Positions 37,583 through 46,888 of a stretch of 64,000 nucleotides of DNA are shown here, piece by piece (position 1 is the stretch's first letter; each line of letters opens with the position of its first letter). A program made the position numbers and the translations under genes. The notes beneath the pieces were generated by a model that did not search any database, was not told where the DNA came from, and worked only from the letters and a program-made list of their open reading frames with translations. Source of the DNA: Natronohydrobacter sp. (GTDB lineage: Bacteria; Pseudomonadota; Alphaproteobacteria; Rhodobacterales; Rhodobacteraceae); the NCBI GenBank assembly GCA_020832555.1, contig JAFIEM010000004.1, forward strand, positions 18,845-82,844. The letters are read 5' to 3'.

Positions 37583-38655
37583 AACGACGAGATTTTCTGG
37601 CATGTGCGCCCGCCTTTGGCGCGATGATGCTGTCCATGCCTGCGCAGGCCGCATTGCAGGGCGATCTGGCACAAACCGGACGCGCGGTCTGGGAAAGCTG
37701 GAAATCGGCGTTCCTGTCCTCTGATGGGCGTGTGATCGATGGATTGCAGCAACAATCCAGTCATTCTGAAGGGCAGGGCTACGGCATGTTCCTGGCCACG
37801 GTCTTTGATGATGCGGCCAGTTTCCGCCAGATGTATCAATGGACCGAGCGTCACCTGGCCATTCGCCCAGACGCCTTGCTGGCCTGGCGCTGGCTGCCGG
37901 GGCAGGCCAATCCGGTGCCCGACCGCAACAATGCCACGGATGGGGATCTCTTCTATGCCTGGGCGCTTGTGCGTGCTGCTGCGCGCTTTCGGGATCGAAG
38001 CTATCTTGAGCGCGCGCAGGGTATCGCCGCAGCGCTGGCCGAGACATGCATCCTGCCCATGCCAGGACGCAGCGACCAGCTTGTTCTTTTGCCCGCGACC
38101 TTCGGGTTCCAGCATGACTCGCATCTGTCGCTGAACCCGTCCTATTACATGCCGCTTGCCATGCGCGAGGTCGCCGCAGCCACTGGAACCCCTGCGCTGG
38201 CAGCCTGCGCGCAATCCGGCGAGGCGCTGCTGCATGAGATCGCTCGCGAGGGCCTTGTTCCTGACTGGGTTGATGTCACGCCAAGCGGTCTGCGTGCCTC
38301 CGAGGCGCTTTCGGCGAATGCCGGTTATGAGGCGCTGCGCGTGCCGCTCTTCCTGATCTGGTCGCGCGTGCCCGATCACATGGCAGTGCGCCGCATGGCG
38401 GCTGTATACGAGCGCACTGTCCAGCCGGGTGTTGCTGTTCCGACCGTGATAGAACCGCTGTCCGGGGTCGTGCTCGAAAGCAGCGCGGATCCCGGCTATC
38501 AGGCCCTTGCCGGTCTGACGGTCTGTTCCAGCCAGCGAGGTCTTGGGGCCACGATCCCGCCCTTTTCGCCCGATCAGCCTTATTATCCCGCGACGCTGCA
38601 GCTTTTTGCGGTGGTCGCAGTCCATGAAACCCTGCCTGAATGTGTTCCCCTATGA
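37579..38655 (+). CDS. bcsZ: Glycosyl hydrolase family 8 endoglucanase (cellulase)
   Basis: GRVIDGLQQQSSHSEGQGYGMFLATVFDD, NNATDGDLFYAWALVRAA (GH8 signature). Confidence 0.93.
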   Translation: MKRRDFLACAPAFGAMMLSMPAQAALQGDLAQTGRAVWESWKSAFLSSDGRVIDGLQQQSSHSEGQGYGMFLATVFDDAASFRQMYQWTERHLAIRPDALLAWRWLPGQANPVPDRNNATDGDLFYAWALVRAAARFRDRSYLERAQGIAAALAETCILPMPGRSDQLVLLPATFGFQHDSHLSLNPSYYMPLAMREVAAATGTPALAACAQSGEALLHEIAREGLVPDWVDVTPSGLRASEALSANAGYEALRVPLFLIWSRVPDHMAVRRMAAVYERTVQPGVAVPTVIEPLSGVVLESSADPGYQALAGLTVCSSQRGLGATIPPFSPDQPYYPATLQLFAVVAVHETLPECVPL

Positions 38656-40064
38656 CGATTGCAACTTCCTTACCGAAAGCTTTGGGTGTCCTTCTCCTTG
38701 CCCTGACACTGGGCTCTGCCGGATCTCTGGCGCAAACCGCGTCGCATGATGACCTGCGCGCGCTGCGCTACTATTTGCAGCAGAATGATCAGGCAGCGGC
38801 ACAGGCTGAATTGCGGCGTTTGCGGGTCGCCTTTCCGGATTGGCGCCCACCTGCCAATCTGAACGACCTTCTCGCCGTCGAGGCTTCGGCAAGCGTCGAT
38901 GAAGGCGCAATCTGGCGTCTGATCGAGCGGCGCGATTACGCGGGTGCGCGCCAGCTGATCGAGCAAGGTCGTGGCCGCGTTGCAGGCTGGACCCCGCCCT
39001 CGGATATGTTGCGTGTGCTTGAGACCAATGAGGCACAGGATAATTTCAGCGCCGCCGTTTCCGCGCGCGATGCGACCCGGGCCATTGCGATTGCGCGGGG
39101 CGCGCCACAGTTGATGAGTTGTGACCGGATCAACAATGCATGGCTGCTGGCGGATATGTACATTCTGGCGGGTCAGAACAATCTTGCGCTCACGACCTAC
39201 CGCAACACGATACAGTCCTGTCCGACCTATAATCAGATGCAGACCACTCTGGAGAAATCCTCCGCCATCGCCTCGCGGTCGGAACTGCGTGATCTTTTCG
39301 TATTGGCACATCGTACCAATCCGGGCGCTAAAGGACAGCTTGATCAACTAGAAGCGCGACTTCTCGGTGGTGGTGGCGCAGCAGTCGCCACCGCTCCAAC
39401 GCCGCGAACCGCTCCGCGAGCTGCACCCGCTCCTGTGGCTGCCCCGGCCCCGGCCCCGGTCGCCGCCGCACCGACTGCCCCGCTGCGGGGCGCGTTGCCT
39501 CTGCGCGGGGATGGGCGTATCGCTGAAGTGCGCCGTTTGAAGGAACAGGAACAATACGCGCGCTGTCTGGCGGCTTCGCAATCCCCGCGCTCGCTGGATG
39601 TTCTCTATGAACGGTCCTGGTGTGCCTATGGCAACAAGCGCCCCACAGAAGCCTTGGTCGGTTTTCAGGCGGCCGCGCAGGCGGGCGATTCGCTGGGGGC
39701 GAATGTGCGCCGTGATGCCCATTTCGGCATGGCGCTTGCCTATCTGGCGATGAACATGACCGAGCAAGGCGCCACTACAGCCGCGCAAGTGCGACTCAGT
39801 GACTCGCAACACAGGGAAGTCGAGACGATCGTGCTCGATCAACGCGGGGTCAGGGCCTATCGCGCGGGTGATTATCGTCAGGCTATCGGATATTTCGACA
39901 CCCTTGAGAAGGTGAATGGGTCGCTGCGCCGCGATCTCGCGATTCTGCGGGCCTATGCCTATCTAAATACCGGCCAACGCCCGACAGCGCGCGCGGAATT
40001 CGAACGACTTCATGCACAACTGGCAACCGCAGAGACCCGTCAGGGGCTGAACGCCGCACGCTAA
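38652..40064 (+). CDS. Periplasmic TPR-repeat protein of the cellulose operon (no beta-barrel)
   Basis: Signal peptide, TPR-like helices, Ala/Pro linker (APAPVAAPAPAPVAAAPTAP); 4-bp ATGA overlap with bcsZ. Confidence 0.75.
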   Translation: MTIATSLPKALGVLLLALTLGSAGSLAQTASHDDLRALRYYLQQNDQAAAQAELRRLRVAFPDWRPPANLNDLLAVEASASVDEGAIWRLIERRDYAGARQLIEQGRGRVAGWTPPSDMLRVLETNEAQDNFSAAVSARDATRAIAIARGAPQLMSCDRINNAWLLADMYILAGQNNLALTTYRNTIQSCPTYNQMQTTLEKSSAIASRSELRDLFVLAHRTNPGAKGQLDQLEARLLGGGGAAVATAPTPRTAPRAAPAPVAAPAPAPVAAAPTAPLRGALPLRGDGRIAEVRRLKEQEQYARCLAASQSPRSLDVLYERSWCAYGNKRPTEALVGFQAAAQAGDSLGANVRRDAHFGMALAYLAMNMTEQGATTAAQVRLSDSQHREVETIVLDQRGVRAYRAGDYRQAIGYFDTLEKVNGSLRRDLAILRAYAYLNTGQRPTARAEFERLHAQLATAETRQGLNAAR

Positions 40065-40100
40065 AGGGCAGGGTTTGCAAATTCCCCCTCTGGGGTTGAT

Positions 40101-40130
40101 GGACGCGTGTCGCTGGCACGCGTCCTTTTT
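40101..40130 (+). terminator. Intrinsic terminator ending the cellulose operon
   Basis: GGACGCGTG-TCGCTGG-CACGCGTCC followed by TTTTT. Confidence 0.95.
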
Positions 40131-40206
40131 GATTGTGCGATGAAATTTTATAAATAATTGAAATTACTTATATAAAATTGGATTAGGTGGGCGCGGAACC
40201 GGGGGC

Positions 40207-40219
40207 GTTATCCGATAAC
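40207..40219. promoter_or_regulatory. Palindrome GTTATC-C-GATAAC upstream of curli genes
   Basis: Perfect 6+1+6 palindrome next to the AT-rich segment 40140-40190. Confidence 0.4.
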
Positions 40220-40380
40220 ACGCCAGCTGCAATCGCATAACGCTGCCCTGATATTGCTTGGCGGGACGGACCGGCGGCAGGTTTGGCTCAGCGGATGATC
40301 CGCAACACACCACACACAACCTACCACCTTCGGGACAGTCCCGACATCACACACCAACCAGATCAACAGGAGTTCCTGAC

Positions 40381-40824
40381 ATGACCTTTTCCTTCACCAA
40401 CACCCTGACCGGTTCCGCTCTTGCACTCGTTGTCGCTCTTGTGTCCCTGCCCGCAGATGCCGGGTCGAACCGTGTCGTCGTCGATCAATGGGGTCGTGAC
40501 AATGGGGCCGCTGTCGCCCAGACCGGCCATCGCCAGCGTGTCTCGATCACACAGAGCGGTCGCGGCAACCTGTCGCTGAACACGCAGGACGGTGCCCGCA
40601 ACCGCGTCGTCGTGGGTCAGTCGGGCTGCAATAATGTAGCCGATACGGCGCAGGGCGGACGGCGCAATATCGTCGGTGTCTCTCAGATCGGTTGCCGCAA
40701 TGACGCGACCGTGACCCAGACCGGCCATCGCAACGCTGTGGGCGTCATCCAGACCGGCAATGGCAACACGGCCAATACGACCCAGCACGGCAATGGCAAT
40801 GTGGTTCTGATCATTCAGGACTGA
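40381..40824 (+). CDS. Curlin-repeat amyloid subunit (CsgA/CsgB-like)
   Basis: Signal peptide, then five to six 22-residue repeats of form N-x-V-x-V-x-Q-x-G-x-x-N-x-A-x-x-x-Q-x-G. Confidence 0.88.
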   Translation: MTFSFTNTLTGSALALVVALVSLPADAGSNRVVVDQWGRDNGAAVAQTGHRQRVSITQSGRGNLSLNTQDGARNRVVVGQSGCNNVADTAQGGRRNIVGVSQIGCRNDATVTQTGHRNAVGVIQTGNGNTANTTQHGNGNVVLIIQD

Positions 40825-40836
40825 CCTTGCGTCCAG

Positions 40837-40858
40837 GCCGGGAGCAACCACTCCCGGC
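40837..40858 (+). terminator. Intercistronic hairpin between curlin and CsgH-like gene
   Basis: GCCGGGAG-CAACCA-CTCCCGGC perfect 8-bp stem followed by AAAAT (no U-tract). Confidence 0.55.
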
Positions 40859-40895
40859 AAAATCCCGAAAAGATACCCGAGAAAGGAATCTTCTC

Positions 40896-41276
40896 ATGTC
40901 TGCGATGCCCTATACGATTGCCGCACTTGTCATTACAGGTGCTGCCTGCACCGCCAGCCTTGCCACCTCACAAGGCGCACCCGCAAGTGAGGCACTTGTC
41001 TGCGAGTTACGCCTGACCGAGTCCAACCGTCAGGTGACGATCGCCGCGGAAGCCGAGGCGCGACAGACCCTGCGCGGCACTTATCAACTGAATATCGACC
41101 AGCGCAGCGCGGCAGGACGTTCCACCATTCGTCAGGGGGGAGAGTTTGACCTAAAGGCCGGGGAACGCACTACGCTTGGTCAGGCCAGCTTTTCTGGCCG
41201 GGCGCGTGATTTCGATGCCGAACTGACGGTAAAGGCCAATGGCCAGACCAAGACCTGCCGCTCGGCGGCTCTTTAG
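40896..41276 (+). CDS. csgH: CsgH-like curli assembly inhibitor/chaperone
   Basis: Small secreted protein with two mature Cys (VCELRL...KTCRSAAL) lying between two curlin genes; CsgC/CsgH-like size and pattern. Confidence 0.65.
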   Translation: MSAMPYTIAALVITGAACTASLATSQGAPASEALVCELRLTESNRQVTIAAEAEARQTLRGTYQLNIDQRSAAGRSTIRQGGEFDLKAGERTTLGQASFSGRARDFDAELTVKANGQTKTCRSAAL

Positions 41277-41324
41277 CAGGGCCGTCTTCACATCTACTCC
41301 AAGCTTTCAGGAAGGAATACTGCC

Positions 41325-41750
41325 ATGTTCCGATTTTCTCGCACTATCGCTGCCAAACCCGCACGTTTCCCGGTTCTCGCGGCCTTCGCGATGGCGCTCT
41401 CGCTGCCAGCCTCCGCGCTTGATGCGAAATCACTCTCGCTCGCGATCAATGCCCGCAACGCCGACGAAGCGCGCGTCCTGAATACCGCGATCACGCTTTA
41501 TTCCATCCACCGCGACATTCGTGCCGGGGCGGATGTGCGGCAAGTGGGGCGCAACCACGCTGCCCGTGTCCATCAATCGGGCGGTGGCAATCAGGGGATC
41601 ATTCGCCAGCGCGGGCAGGGGCATAGCGCCAATCTGTCCCAGCACGGGGGCAATAACGGGCAGGTGATCTTGCAATATGGTAATGGCGCTCATGCCGATG
41701 TGCACCAGACCGGTGGGCAGGCTGGGATCCTGATCCAGTTCGCGCCCTGA
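41325..41750 (+). CDS. Curlin-repeat protein (minor/nucleator-like)
   Basis: ADVRQVGRNHAARVHQSGGGNQGIIRQRGQGHSANLSQHGGNNGQVILQYGNGAHADVHQTG: curlin repeats after a signal peptide and non-repeat N-terminal domain. Confidence 0.85.
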   Translation: MFRFSRTIAAKPARFPVLAAFAMALSLPASALDAKSLSLAINARNADEARVLNTAITLYSIHRDIRAGADVRQVGRNHAARVHQSGGGNQGIIRQRGQGHSANLSQHGGNNGQVILQYGNGAHADVHQTGGQAGILIQFAP

Positions 41751-41799
41751 TTTGCAGGCTTTCACTGGCCAGCCAAACCCGGTAAGTCACGACCCCAGG

Positions 41800-43620
41800 A
41801 TGCAGGGCCAGATGGACCAGGTTTTGTCAGATAAGTTAAAGAACCTAGGCACAACCCGAACGCGCAACGACAGGATCGTTGCGCGTTGGCTTTGGGACAG
41901 TTTTGTGCGCCACAGGCTGAAATTCATTGGCGTTGCCGTGATATTGATGGTGGTCGAGGCGCTGATGCTCGGTGCTTTCAGTTATCTCGTGCAGCCGATG
42001 TTCGATCAGGTCTTCATCGAGGGCGAACACGCGCGCGTCTATCTGGTCGCGCTCGCAATGGCCGCGGTGTTTTTCGGGCGCGGTGTGGCGCGGTTGGGGC
42101 ACAAGGCGCTGATGGTTTGGCAGGCAGAGTCGGCCACTGCGGATCTGCAGACCATGCTTCTGGCGCATCTGACGCGGTTGGATCAGGGGTTTTTCAAACT
42201 CAATGCGCCGGGTGTCCTGATCGAACGGGTGCGCGGCGACTCCGAAGCCTTGCGGCGTGTCTTTACCGGGCTGATCACAGGGCTGGGCCGAGATGGGGCG
42301 GCGGTGATCGTGCTGTTCGGGGTTGCACTGTGGACGGATTGGCAATGGACGCTGATTGCGCTGGTGGCGATCCCCACGCTTGCTGTGCCGCTTCTGGCGA
42401 TTCAGCGCCTGATCCGGCGGCGCAGTCGGGACGCGCGGATTGCGGCGGCGCAAAGCTCGAACCGGCTGGATGAGGCGTTTCATGGCATCGCGACGCTGCA
42501 ACTGACCGGGACGGAGGCGCGCGAGGTAGGGCGTTTTCGCGAGATCACACGGCGCTATGTGTCCAAGGCAACGCGCGCGGCGATCGGGCAGGCAGCGGTT
42601 CCAACCGTGATGGATTTTGGCGCTGCCATCGGTTTTGCGCTGGTACTGATCTATGGCGGATTCCAGATCATCGAGGGCACGCGCACAGTTGGACAGTTCA
42701 TGTCGTTTTTCACGGCATTGGGGCTGTTGTTTGACCCGATGCGGCGCTTTACCGCCCTGACGGCGGACTGGCAGGCGGTGCTGGCCTCGCTGGAGCGCAC
42801 GCATGCGCTGCTGCAGGTGCAGGCCAAAGTGACCAATCCGGCCCCACCCCATGCCCCGATCCCTGCGCGCGATCAGACCAGTGTCGAGCTGCGCAATGTG
42901 GATTTCGCTTATGGCAGCGAGCCAGTATTGCGCGATCTGAGTTTCACTGCGCCTGCGGGCAAGACCACGGCCATTGTGGGGCCATCGGGTGCAGGCAAGA
43001 CGACGGTCTTCGGGTTGCTGACGCGACTGGCGGATGTTGACGCCGGTGCGGTGCTTGTCGGCGGGCAGGATGTGCGCGCGATGGATCTGGGCGCGCTGCG
43101 CGGCCTGTTTGCCGTGGTCAGTCAGGATACGGCGCTGTTTGATGAATCGATCCGCGACAATATCCTGATGGGGGCTGAAGATGTCACGGAAGACGCGCTG
43201 CACGCGGCGCTCGTTGCGGCCCATGTCGATGATTTCCTGCCGCTTCTGTCGGACGGATTGGACAGTCTGGCCGGGCCGCGTGGGTCGTCACTCTCGGGTG
43301 GGCAGCGCCAGAGGGTTGCGATTGCCCGCGCGCTGTTGCGCGATGCGCCGGTCCTGCTGTTGGACGAAGCGACCAGTGCGCTCGATGCAAAATCCGAAGC
43401 GGTCGTGCAGGATGCGCTTGAGAAACTTGCCAAAGGTCGCACGACGCTGGTGATTGCGCATCGGCTGTCCACTGTGCGCAATGCCGATCAGATCATCGTC
43501 ATGGATCGTGGCACGGTGGTCGAGCAAGGCACGCATGAAGCGCTGCTAGTGCAGGGGGGCGTCTATTCGCGACTGCATGCGCTGCAATTCAAGGATGGCG
43601 CTCAGTCGACTCTCTCCTGA
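41800..43620 (+). CDS. ABC transporter permease/ATPase (MsbA-like half transporter)
   Basis: TM domain then Walker A GPSGAGKT, signature LSGGQRQRVAIARALL, Walker B VLLLDEATSALD. Confidence 0.93.
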   Translation: MQGQMDQVLSDKLKNLGTTRTRNDRIVARWLWDSFVRHRLKFIGVAVILMVVEALMLGAFSYLVQPMFDQVFIEGEHARVYLVALAMAAVFFGRGVARLGHKALMVWQAESATADLQTMLLAHLTRLDQGFFKLNAPGVLIERVRGDSEALRRVFTGLITGLGRDGAAVIVLFGVALWTDWQWTLIALVAIPTLAVPLLAIQRLIRRRSRDARIAAAQSSNRLDEAFHGIATLQLTGTEAREVGRFREITRRYVSKATRAAIGQAAVPTVMDFGAAIGFALVLIYGGFQIIEGTRTVGQFMSFFTALGLLFDPMRRFTALTADWQAVLASLERTHALLQVQAKVTNPAPPHAPIPARDQTSVELRNVDFAYGSEPVLRDLSFTAPAGKTTAIVGPSGAGKTTVFGLLTRLADVDAGAVLVGGQDVRAMDLGALRGLFAVVSQDTALFDESIRDNILMGAEDVTEDALHAALVAAHVDDFLPLLSDGLDSLAGPRGSSLSGGQRQRVAIARALLRDAPVLLLDEATSALDAKSEAVVQDALEKLAKGRTTLVIAHRLSTVRNADQIIVMDRGTVVEQGTHEALLVQGGVYSRLHALQFKDGAQSTLS

Positions 43621-43755
43621 ACATATTGCCATGATGATCGGCTGGACAGTTGCGTTTCAGATGTGATGGGCCTTCAGGGCAAGGCGCAAGGGACCTGATT
43701 GCAAATTCATCCATCCTCGCGCATAAGCCCTTTCAAGCACCGAGGGAGCGCCCCG

Positions 43756-44715
43756 ATGAACTATCTCGAATTCGAAAAGCCTCTGGCCGAGATCGAAGGC
43801 AAGGCGGCAGAGTTGCGCGCGATGGGCGCAGCAAATCCGGATATGGATGTCGAAAAGGAAGCTGCGGCGCTGGATGCGAAAGCGCAGAAAATGTTGGTGG
43901 ATCTGTATCGCAATCTGACCCCGTGGCGGAAATGTCAGGTCGCCCGCCATCCCGACCGCCCGCATTGCCGCGACTACATCACGGCGCTGTTCGACGAATT
44001 CACCCCGCTGGCAGGCGATCGTGGCTTTGCCGAAGATGAAGCGGTGATCGGCGGGTTGGGGCGGCTGCGGGATCGTCCTGTCATGGTGATAGGGCAGGAA
44101 AAGGGCCATGACACGCAATCGCGCCTGCGGCGCAATTTCGGCATGGCGCGGCCCGAAGGGTATCGCAAGGCGATTCGCCTGATGGAGATGGCCGACCGCT
44201 TCCGCCTGCCAGTGATCACGCTTGTCGACACACCCGGCGCCTATCCGGGCAAGGGTGCAGAAGAGCGCGGGCAGGCCGAGGCCATCGCGCGCTGCACCCA
44301 GAAATGCCTGTCGCTGGGTGTGCCGCTGCTGTCGGTGATCATCGGCGAGGGCGGTTCGGGTGGTGCGGTGGCCTTTGCGACGGCGAACCGTATCGCGATG
44401 CTGGAACATTCGGTCTATTCGGTGATCTCGCCCGAGGGCTGCGCCTCGATCCTGTGGAAAGACTCCGAGAAGATGCGTGAAGCCGCAGAGGCATTGCGCC
44501 TAACAGCGCAGGATCTCAAGAAACTGGAAGTGATCGACCGTATCATCCCTGAACCATTGGGCGGTGCGCAGCGTGACCCGGCTGTGATGATCAAGGCGGT
44601 CGGTGCGGCGTTGGGTGCGATGCTGGCGGAACTGGACGGCAAGAGCCCGGATGCGTTGCGCAAGGCGCGACGCCAGAAATTCCTTGATATAGGCTCCAAG
44701 GGGCTTGCGGCCTGA
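43756..44715 (+). CDS. accA: Acetyl-CoA carboxylase carboxyltransferase subunit alpha
   Basis: [67 protein letters not shown]. Confidence 0.97.
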   Translation: MNYLEFEKPLAEIEGKAAELRAMGAANPDMDVEKEAAALDAKAQKMLVDLYRNLTPWRKCQVARHPDRPHCRDYITALFDEFTPLAGDRGFAEDEAVIGGLGRLRDRPVMVIGQEKGHDTQSRLRRNFGMARPEGYRKAIRLMEMADRFRLPVITLVDTPGAYPGKGAEERGQAEAIARCTQKCLSLGVPLLSVIIGEGGSGGAVAFATANRIAMLEHSVYSVISPEGCASILWKDSEKMREAAEALRLTAQDLKKLEVIDRIIPEPLGGAQRDPAVMIKAVGAALGAMLAELDGKSPDALRKARRQKFLDIGSKGLAA

Positions 44716-44935
44716 ACAGCGCCAGTCGGGTGGCAAGGGCGGTGCAAACCTGGGGTTGCACATCTGAATGCCTTTGTGCCGCCGGGCCTGACACATCGCC
44801 TTCGGCTATTTGTGCGAGTCCAAACCCGAGGGCGCCTTGCTCAAGCCTGGCTGACTGGGATTTCAGTGCCGTCCCGCTCGCGACCAAGCGAGTGAATACC
44901 GGAGTCAATGCATGGCCTTTGGATTTGCATGTCGG

Positions 44936-46024
44936 TCATGTTGCCTGCAACAGCTTCTCTTTCAACGGCCTTTCTTGCTCAATCGCTGCAAGCAAGTCTG
45001 CACAAATCGCCCAGGTCGGTCTGTCCGCAGACAGAATGATCGCGTCAAAATCCGGGCGTTGTTCACGGGCATTGCGGCGGAGGGCTGCGTTAAATCCGCT
45101 GGAGCCAGGCTTGTGGCCAATCGAATTGCGCGCGGCCAGTCGGTCCGCGATCACATGGTCCGGCGCAGACAGGTGAAACACCTGTCGGAAAACATCGCGA
45201 TATGGTGACACGGTCGCCCCGAACCCGCCGATGACAAAGACAGCAGCCCTCTGTCTGCGCGCAGCGGTGAAGCATGCGCGCGCCCGCGTCTCTGGCCAAA
45301 ACCAACGGATATCCGCTTCACCCTGAGGGAAGGCGCGCAGCAGGTCATATCTGACATCGCTGAACCGCCGCCCAAGGCAGAAACTGGCAATCTCGGTATC
45401 AGCGTCAATGATCGCATAGCCCATAGCCTGCAGAAAATGCCCGAGGGTGGATTTGCCAGTGCCGTTATTGCCACAGACAAGGTAGAGCCCCGCAGGCAGC
45501 GTCGTGCGAGGCTTTCGCAGCATCTGAAGACCCGCGCGGGCCATATGTTTGCGCAGTCTGTCAGCCTGCATCCCGAGAAATGCCTGTGCCGCGTCATGCT
45601 GTCCGCACAGGCGCAGGCAGGCCAGTCGGCGCAGGATTGCATAGGGCCCCTGAACCCTGTGCTGGTCAAGCAGGATTTCCCAAGCCTGTTCTGCGAAAGG
45701 GTAGTCTTTGGCCAGCATGGCGATTTCCGCCTGTATGCGTCGTAGCGCCAGGTCTTCCGGCCAACGTTCAAGCGCATCCTGCAACTGGCGCAGCGCGTCG
45801 GAATAGGCTCGACAGCGCATCTGCATCTGTGCCTGCGTAAGTGCCGTGGCCGGATCGGGCGCAATCGCCATCATGCGGCCCAGATACACTATTGCTGCGC
45901 GATAATCGCCGCGCTTGATACGCCCCCTTAGGGCCTTGTCCAGCCCCGGTTGATCCATCAGCGCCGCCTGGGTGCGGTGCCATGTCAGATCACGCTCCGG
46001 CAAGGGTCTGGCCTGATCCGGCAT
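44936..46024 (-). CDS. TPR-containing P-loop (kinase-like) protein
   Basis: N-terminal TPR-like helices; Walker A LVCGNNGTGKSTLGHFL then YAIIDADTEI, resembling small-molecule kinase folds. Confidence 0.7.
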   Translation of the reverse strand: MPDQARPLPERDLTWHRTQAALMDQPGLDKALRGRIKRGDYRAAIVYLGRMMAIAPDPATALTQAQMQMRCRAYSDALRQLQDALERWPEDLALRRIQAEIAMLAKDYPFAEQAWEILLDQHRVQGPYAILRRLACLRLCGQHDAAQAFLGMQADRLRKHMARAGLQMLRKPRTTLPAGLYLVCGNNGTGKSTLGHFLQAMGYAIIDADTEIASFCLGRRFSDVRYDLLRAFPQGEADIRWFWPETRARACFTAARRQRAAVFVIGGFGATVSPYRDVFRQVFHLSAPDHVIADRLAARNSIGHKPGSSGFNAALRRNAREQRPDFDAIILSADRPTWAICADLLAAIEQERPLKEKLLQAT

Positions 46025-46167
46025 CCATCTGCCCCTTCGTTTCCTTGTGTCACCCTAGTCCGGACAGATTGCCAAATCGCTAATGTGTCCTGACCGCCGC
46101 GATAAACCCCGCGTTAATCAAACTGCGCGACAAGAAGGACAGTTCAGCAGGCACAAGGTGCGGGGCA

Positions 46168-46857
46168 ATGTCAGATTTCGAGCATCCTGAAGAAGGCTAT
46201 GTTTTCATCGTGACCTATGGGCGTTCGGGCTCGACGCTGCTGCAGAATCTGCTGAACGCGATTCCCGGTTATCAGATTCGCGGCGAGAACAACAATGCGC
46301 TGTACGGTCTGTTCAAGAGTTGGCGGGACATCGTGACCAGCCCCGATATCGCGCGGATGCAGCGCGAGGGGCTTGTGTCGGACGCCACACATCCGTGGTT
46401 CGGGGCCGAGGAAATTGACGCCAACGCCTATCGTGCCGCTCTATGCGGGGTGTTTTCGCGCCTGATTCTGCGCCCTGCTGTCGGCATTCGGGTCAGCGGG
46501 TTCAAGGAAATCCGCACGATCGCCGATCCTGACCTGTTCGCGGCCTATCTTGAATTCATCCAGAATGGCTTTCCCAAAGCGCGGATAGTGTTCAACACAC
46601 GCAATCCTGACGCTGTGTGCCGGTCATCCTGGTGGCGCAAGCACGACCCGCATCAGGTGAAGGCGATGATCCGCTCTGCCGAATCGGTCTTTCAAACCCA
46701 TGTTGAAACGCATCCAGATCGCGCGGTGTTGCTGCACCATGACAACTATGTGGCCGATCACGCCGCGCTAGAGCCGCTCTTCACCTTGCTGAGCGCACGA
46801 CCCCGGACAGAGGCCTTGCACCGGGTGATGCAGACAAGGCTGACCCACGCGACATGA
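46168..46857 (+). CDS. Sulfotransferase family protein
   Basis: N-terminal PAPS-loop YVFIVTYGRSGSTLLQNLLN; VFNTRNPDAVCRSSWW in the 3'-phosphate-binding region. Confidence 0.85.
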   Translation: MSDFEHPEEGYVFIVTYGRSGSTLLQNLLNAIPGYQIRGENNNALYGLFKSWRDIVTSPDIARMQREGLVSDATHPWFGAEEIDANAYRAALCGVFSRLILRPAVGIRVSGFKEIRTIADPDLFAAYLEFIQNGFPKARIVFNTRNPDAVCRSSWWRKHDPHQVKAMIRSAESVFQTHVETHPDRAVLLHHDNYVADHAALEPLFTLLSARPRTEALHRVMQTRLTHAT

Positions 46858-46888
46858 CGCAATCTTCCTGCAGAAAGGTACAGCAAAT

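Noticed and set aside
40480-41740. Periodic repeats resembling a CRISPR or satellite array
   Set aside because: The periodicity (66 nt) is coding: 22-residue curlin repeats with varied codons. No CRISPR array or cas genes were seen.
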